Positions 49,654-64,000 of a stretch of 64,000 nucleotides of DNA are shown here, piece by piece (the first letter of the stretch is position 1; each line of letters starts with the position of its first letter). The stretch is from Aselliscus stoliczkanus. Taxonomy: Eukaryota; Chordata; Mammalia; Chiroptera; Hipposideridae. Both the position numbers and the translations under genes were made by a program. Location: the NCBI GenBank assembly GCA_033961575.1, contig CM066727.1:148661434-148725433 (forward strand). Direction: 5' to 3'. The notes under the pieces are model-generated. The model was not told the DNA's origin and searched no databases. It saw only the letters and a list, made by a program, of their open reading frames with translations.

Positions 49654-52600
49654 AATACACCACACAGAGCCTCTCACGCTTCCAGGCACACACTAACACT
49701 CACACAGCATGCTCTGCACAGCTGAAGTGCAGAGAAGTCCCCAGGACTCTTCTAGGTCTGCTCTCCTCCCCATGCTCCTGTTCCTGTCTCTGTCTCCCCG
49801 CCTCCCCCCACACACACCTTCCGCTCTACCTCCTTATACTGCCATTAGAGCAAGTGATGACAACATAGGGAGGAAGTGCTGCCATGGCAACACCATCCGC
49901 CACATCCTCCTGCCCACCCCAGCCCTCAATCCTGTGGTGGGGCCCTGGCAGGAACAGCTCATCCATCCACGAGACCCTACGACTAAGGAACTGATGAAGC
50001 TGGAGGTGGTCTCTCACTTGCTCTCATCTTATTCAACTGAGGTGGCAAAGAGCTAACAAAAGCAGGCTACTTTACTCATGAAAGGTGTCTGGCAGAAGCA
50101 CATCCTCCATCATATCCTGATCTCTTCCATCCTCTCCATTCTTAGCTGCCTACCTGGGGTGGTGGGTGGGGACAGTCAAGAAACCATTCTTTCCATAAAG
50201 GATACCTCCTGCCAGATCTCTATGATGGTGAAGGCCACCAGAGCATAACTTGAGGAAGGAACAGTTTGGTTCAGGCTCCTAAGGGAACAGCCTGATCCTT
50301 TTCCATTGCCCTTCTGAGGCTAGTGCCCCTCTCAAGTCCTGTGCTGGACCCTTTGCCAATAACTACAGCTGACACCTTCCCCAAAGCTTTAGTGGTTGGA
50401 AAGGGAGACCTAGGGGGAGTGGCCCATGGGGCCTCCTAGGGAGGAACTCCAAGCCCCAACCCTGTAGAAGAAAAAAAACGGTGGAGGGAGGATAGATGTT
50501 TAGGTCTAGATTGAGGAGCTTTGCTTAGCTCTGGAAAAGTAGGGAGTGAGAATATCTCTGAGAAGACTTCACTCCTCATAAGTGATTTGTGCTACTCTTT
50601 CCCTGAGAGTCAGGATTCTGTTCCCATTGAATATAAAGGAAAACTGAGGCCACCAATGGGAGGAAGGAAAGTTAAGCTACAATCAACAAATCTCCACTCT
50701 CTCTTTCAGAAAAAGACGTTGAAAGGTCTCCTGTCTTGGGGATGGTGTCATCGTGGGGCGGATGAGGGGTGAGGTGGCACTGGGCAGAGAGGCTGCTGAC
50801 CTCGGGACAGGCTTGCGGAGGGACTGGGTATAGGTCTTGGGGAGAAGAAAGGGCACCCAGCACCCCGGTACAGTCTCCCACTCTCACCCCCTACCAGGCT
50901 GAACGCGCCGCCGGCTCCTGCCTCCAAGAGCCGCCCACGACAGACTATTATAGTCTCGGCTGCGTCAGGAGGATGGGACGCCAAATTAGGGGAACATTGA
51001 GGCTCCCTGAGTCCAGGGAAGGGGCGTCCAAGGCCCCAGGGAGGCCTCCCCCGACTCGCGTCCCACCTCAGCCTCTGTTCCTCATCGCCCTAACCCCTTC
51101 ATCCTTCTCCCTAGGCTGGAGGACTGTGAGCCTTGACCTCCAGGGTCCCTAGAGGGGAGGGGGATTAAGAGCAGACGTTTTCCATTCTATCTCCTCTTCA
51201 ACCTTCCAAAAGAGCCCCACTCAGAAAACCTCAGGAGACTGAAGGAAAACAAAAAAGAATCAGCTCCAGGGGCCTCAACTGAGGGGCTCCTTATATTTAG
51301 GGGCTACATACCCCACATGTGGGCAACCGGGCGTGAGGGTGGTGCCTCCAAGAATCCCAAACCCATGGCGGACCCACCACCACAACTATACACCCTGATC
51401 CCTCCTCTCTGCTTATCCCCGCTTTTTCTGAGGCACTCTTGGAGCTACGGTTGCTATGGAGACCGGATGCATTTTGGCATGGTGGGGGGAGGGGGGTCAA
51501 TCTGTAGACATATTCCTTCTTCTTCAACCTCGAGCTGACGCCTTTGATTCACTTTTCGGTCTAGGCTCTTCCGAGCCCCCAGATCTCTCCCCGCCTGACG
51601 CACCACCCCTCCTTCCTATCCTGCTAAGTTCCATGTTTGTCCCCATCTCCTGGGAGCACTTTCCAAGTTCACTTTGGGACACTTGGGTTCAAGTTGTGGC
51701 CTCATCGATGTGTCGAGTATGGGGAGGGGGGTAGAGGTGGGCAAGGGGGCTGGGTCATGGGAGAAAGGAACGTGTGTAAGTACCTAGGGGAGACAAGGGG
51801 TCCTGGGAAAGGGATTTCAGGGTTCTCCACTTTCCCACTACAGCTTCCGCAGAATTGGCAGCCACCCCGAATTTGCTCCGTTTTCGCCGCGGACTGTCCA
51901 CCCATAGACTGATTTTTTACCCTTGTCCCTAAATGCCACACCCAACTGTCGCGCTCCCAGTGTTGTGCTAGGGGAGGGGGCTAGATAGTTGGAATCGATG
52001 AGTCCAAGCTCCAGGAAATCCAGCCCAGGGTTTGGGAGGGAAATCCAGTCCTGGATTTTGCACCGCCTTCGCATACAGCCTTGCTGGTGGAGAGACGGTG
52101 GGGGGGAGATAGGGTAGGGGGGGCGGGGGCCGCCTCCTCCTCAATGTGAGGGGAGCGCCCGGACACAGCGCGCATCCGGACCGAGCCGAGCCCCGGCGAG
52201 CCCCCCGGACCCTTCGCCCGGATCTCACGCCCCTCCCCTCCCAGACCCCAGACCCGTGGGCTCCCACCCCCTCCGGCTTCCCTCCTTCCTCCCCCGCCGG
52301 CGCCTGGATCTCCATCCCCAGCATCCTCCCCGCGCCCCTGCGAATCCCCCGCACCATTAGCTTCCCACCTTCCTAAAGACCCCCTTCTCCGACCCCCATC
52401 CGCAGCCCCCGTCCCTTGAGTCCCCATACCCCGCCCGTGACTCCCCCGCACCCATTCCCCTTTTCCCCTAGCCTCGGGTCCCCCTTTTCTGCTCCCTTTT
52501 CCTCCCTCTCCCCTATTTGCCCCCACTACTGTCTTCTCCCCGCCCTCCCCCGTCCATCTCAGCGCCCCCACCCAGGCTGGGGTGCACGGTCCGGCGCGCC

Positions 52601-52859
52601 TCCCTGGAGCAGCACCAAGGTCCCGGGGCTCCAACGGGGTGGGGGCGCAGGGCGGGGAGCATGGGGAGGGGGCGCCCCGTGTGATGGGAGGGGGGCGCAA
52701 GCGGAGGCGGCGGAGGCGGCGGCGACAGAGGAGCCGGGCCAGGGGCTCAGCGGGGTCCGGGGGCAGGGGGCAGCAAGCAGGGCGGCCCCATGGCCGGGCC
52801 CCCCTGAGGCAATCCGGGGGAGTCCCCTCCCCTCCCCAGCTCTGGGGTCTCGGGGCCCC

Positions 52860-64000
<11,141 letters not shown>

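Noticed and set aside
52416..52859. In-frame extension upstream of the PIKE-L start
   Set aside because: The frame is open but begins with TTG and contains no ATG. The conserved start MSRGAG is at 52860. Non-AUG initiation cannot be supported from sequence.

Overview
This window is a gene-dense stretch of a placental-mammal nuclear genome. It holds the block known in human as 12q13-q14, in reversed orientation. Eight protein-coding genes can be read exon by exon, with GT..AG splice sites and an unbroken frame: TSFM (-), EEF1AKMT3/METTL21B (-), METTL1 (+), CYP27B1 (+), MARCHF9 (-), CDK4 (+), TSPAN31 (-) and AGAP2 (+, running off the right edge). The assembled products are 325, 226, 269, 508, 349, 303 and 210 aa, plus at least 1120 aa of AGAP2. 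These match the lengths I remember for human orthologues to within a few residues, so all eight look intact. The comparison is from memory; no alignment was run.

Layout. 1-2.7 kb is intergenic with young SINEs. 2.7-12.7 kb is TSFM, with long introns holding old L1/L2/MIR fragments, young SINEs and a retroviral LTR remnant. 13-21.1 kb is EEF1AKMT3, divergent from METTL1 across a CpG-rich gap of 629 bp between start codons. 21.7-30 kb is METTL1 then CYP27B1, both compact and free of young SINEs. 30-34 kb is a convergent CYP27B1/MARCHF9 interval. 34.1-37.2 kb is MARCHF9. 40-43 kb is CDK4, tail-to-tail with TSPAN31 (44-46.1 kb). 46.4-64 kb is AGAP2, with an upstream alternative first exon (PIKE-A type, 49.0 kb) and the long GC-rich PIKE-L first exon (52.9 kb).

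The genes do not form one pathway. CDK4, TSPAN31 (sarcoma-amplified sequence) and AGAP2 (PIKE) are known as members of the 12q14 amplicon of gliomas and sarcomas. METTL1 and EEF1AKMT3 are methyltransferases of the translation apparatus, TSFM is the mitochondrial elongation factor Ts, and CYP27B1 makes active vitamin D.

Lineage. The young repeats are tRNA-like SINEs in three forms: A (about 95 bp), B (about 145 bp) and C (about 440 bp, an A-type head plus a long tail). All start with a GGGCCGGCC-type end and carry A-box and B-box-like motifs. The C tail resembles, from memory, the tail of Rhin-1-type SINEs of rhinolophoid bats, so a yinpterochiropteran bat is my best guess. A colugo or another lineage is not excluded.

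I found no undescribed biological system. The unusual material is in the mobile elements: three SINEs inserted serially into one target, composite SINEs that moved as units, and an LTR-plus-leader remnant with a tRNA-Lys-type primer site inserted in an old L2.
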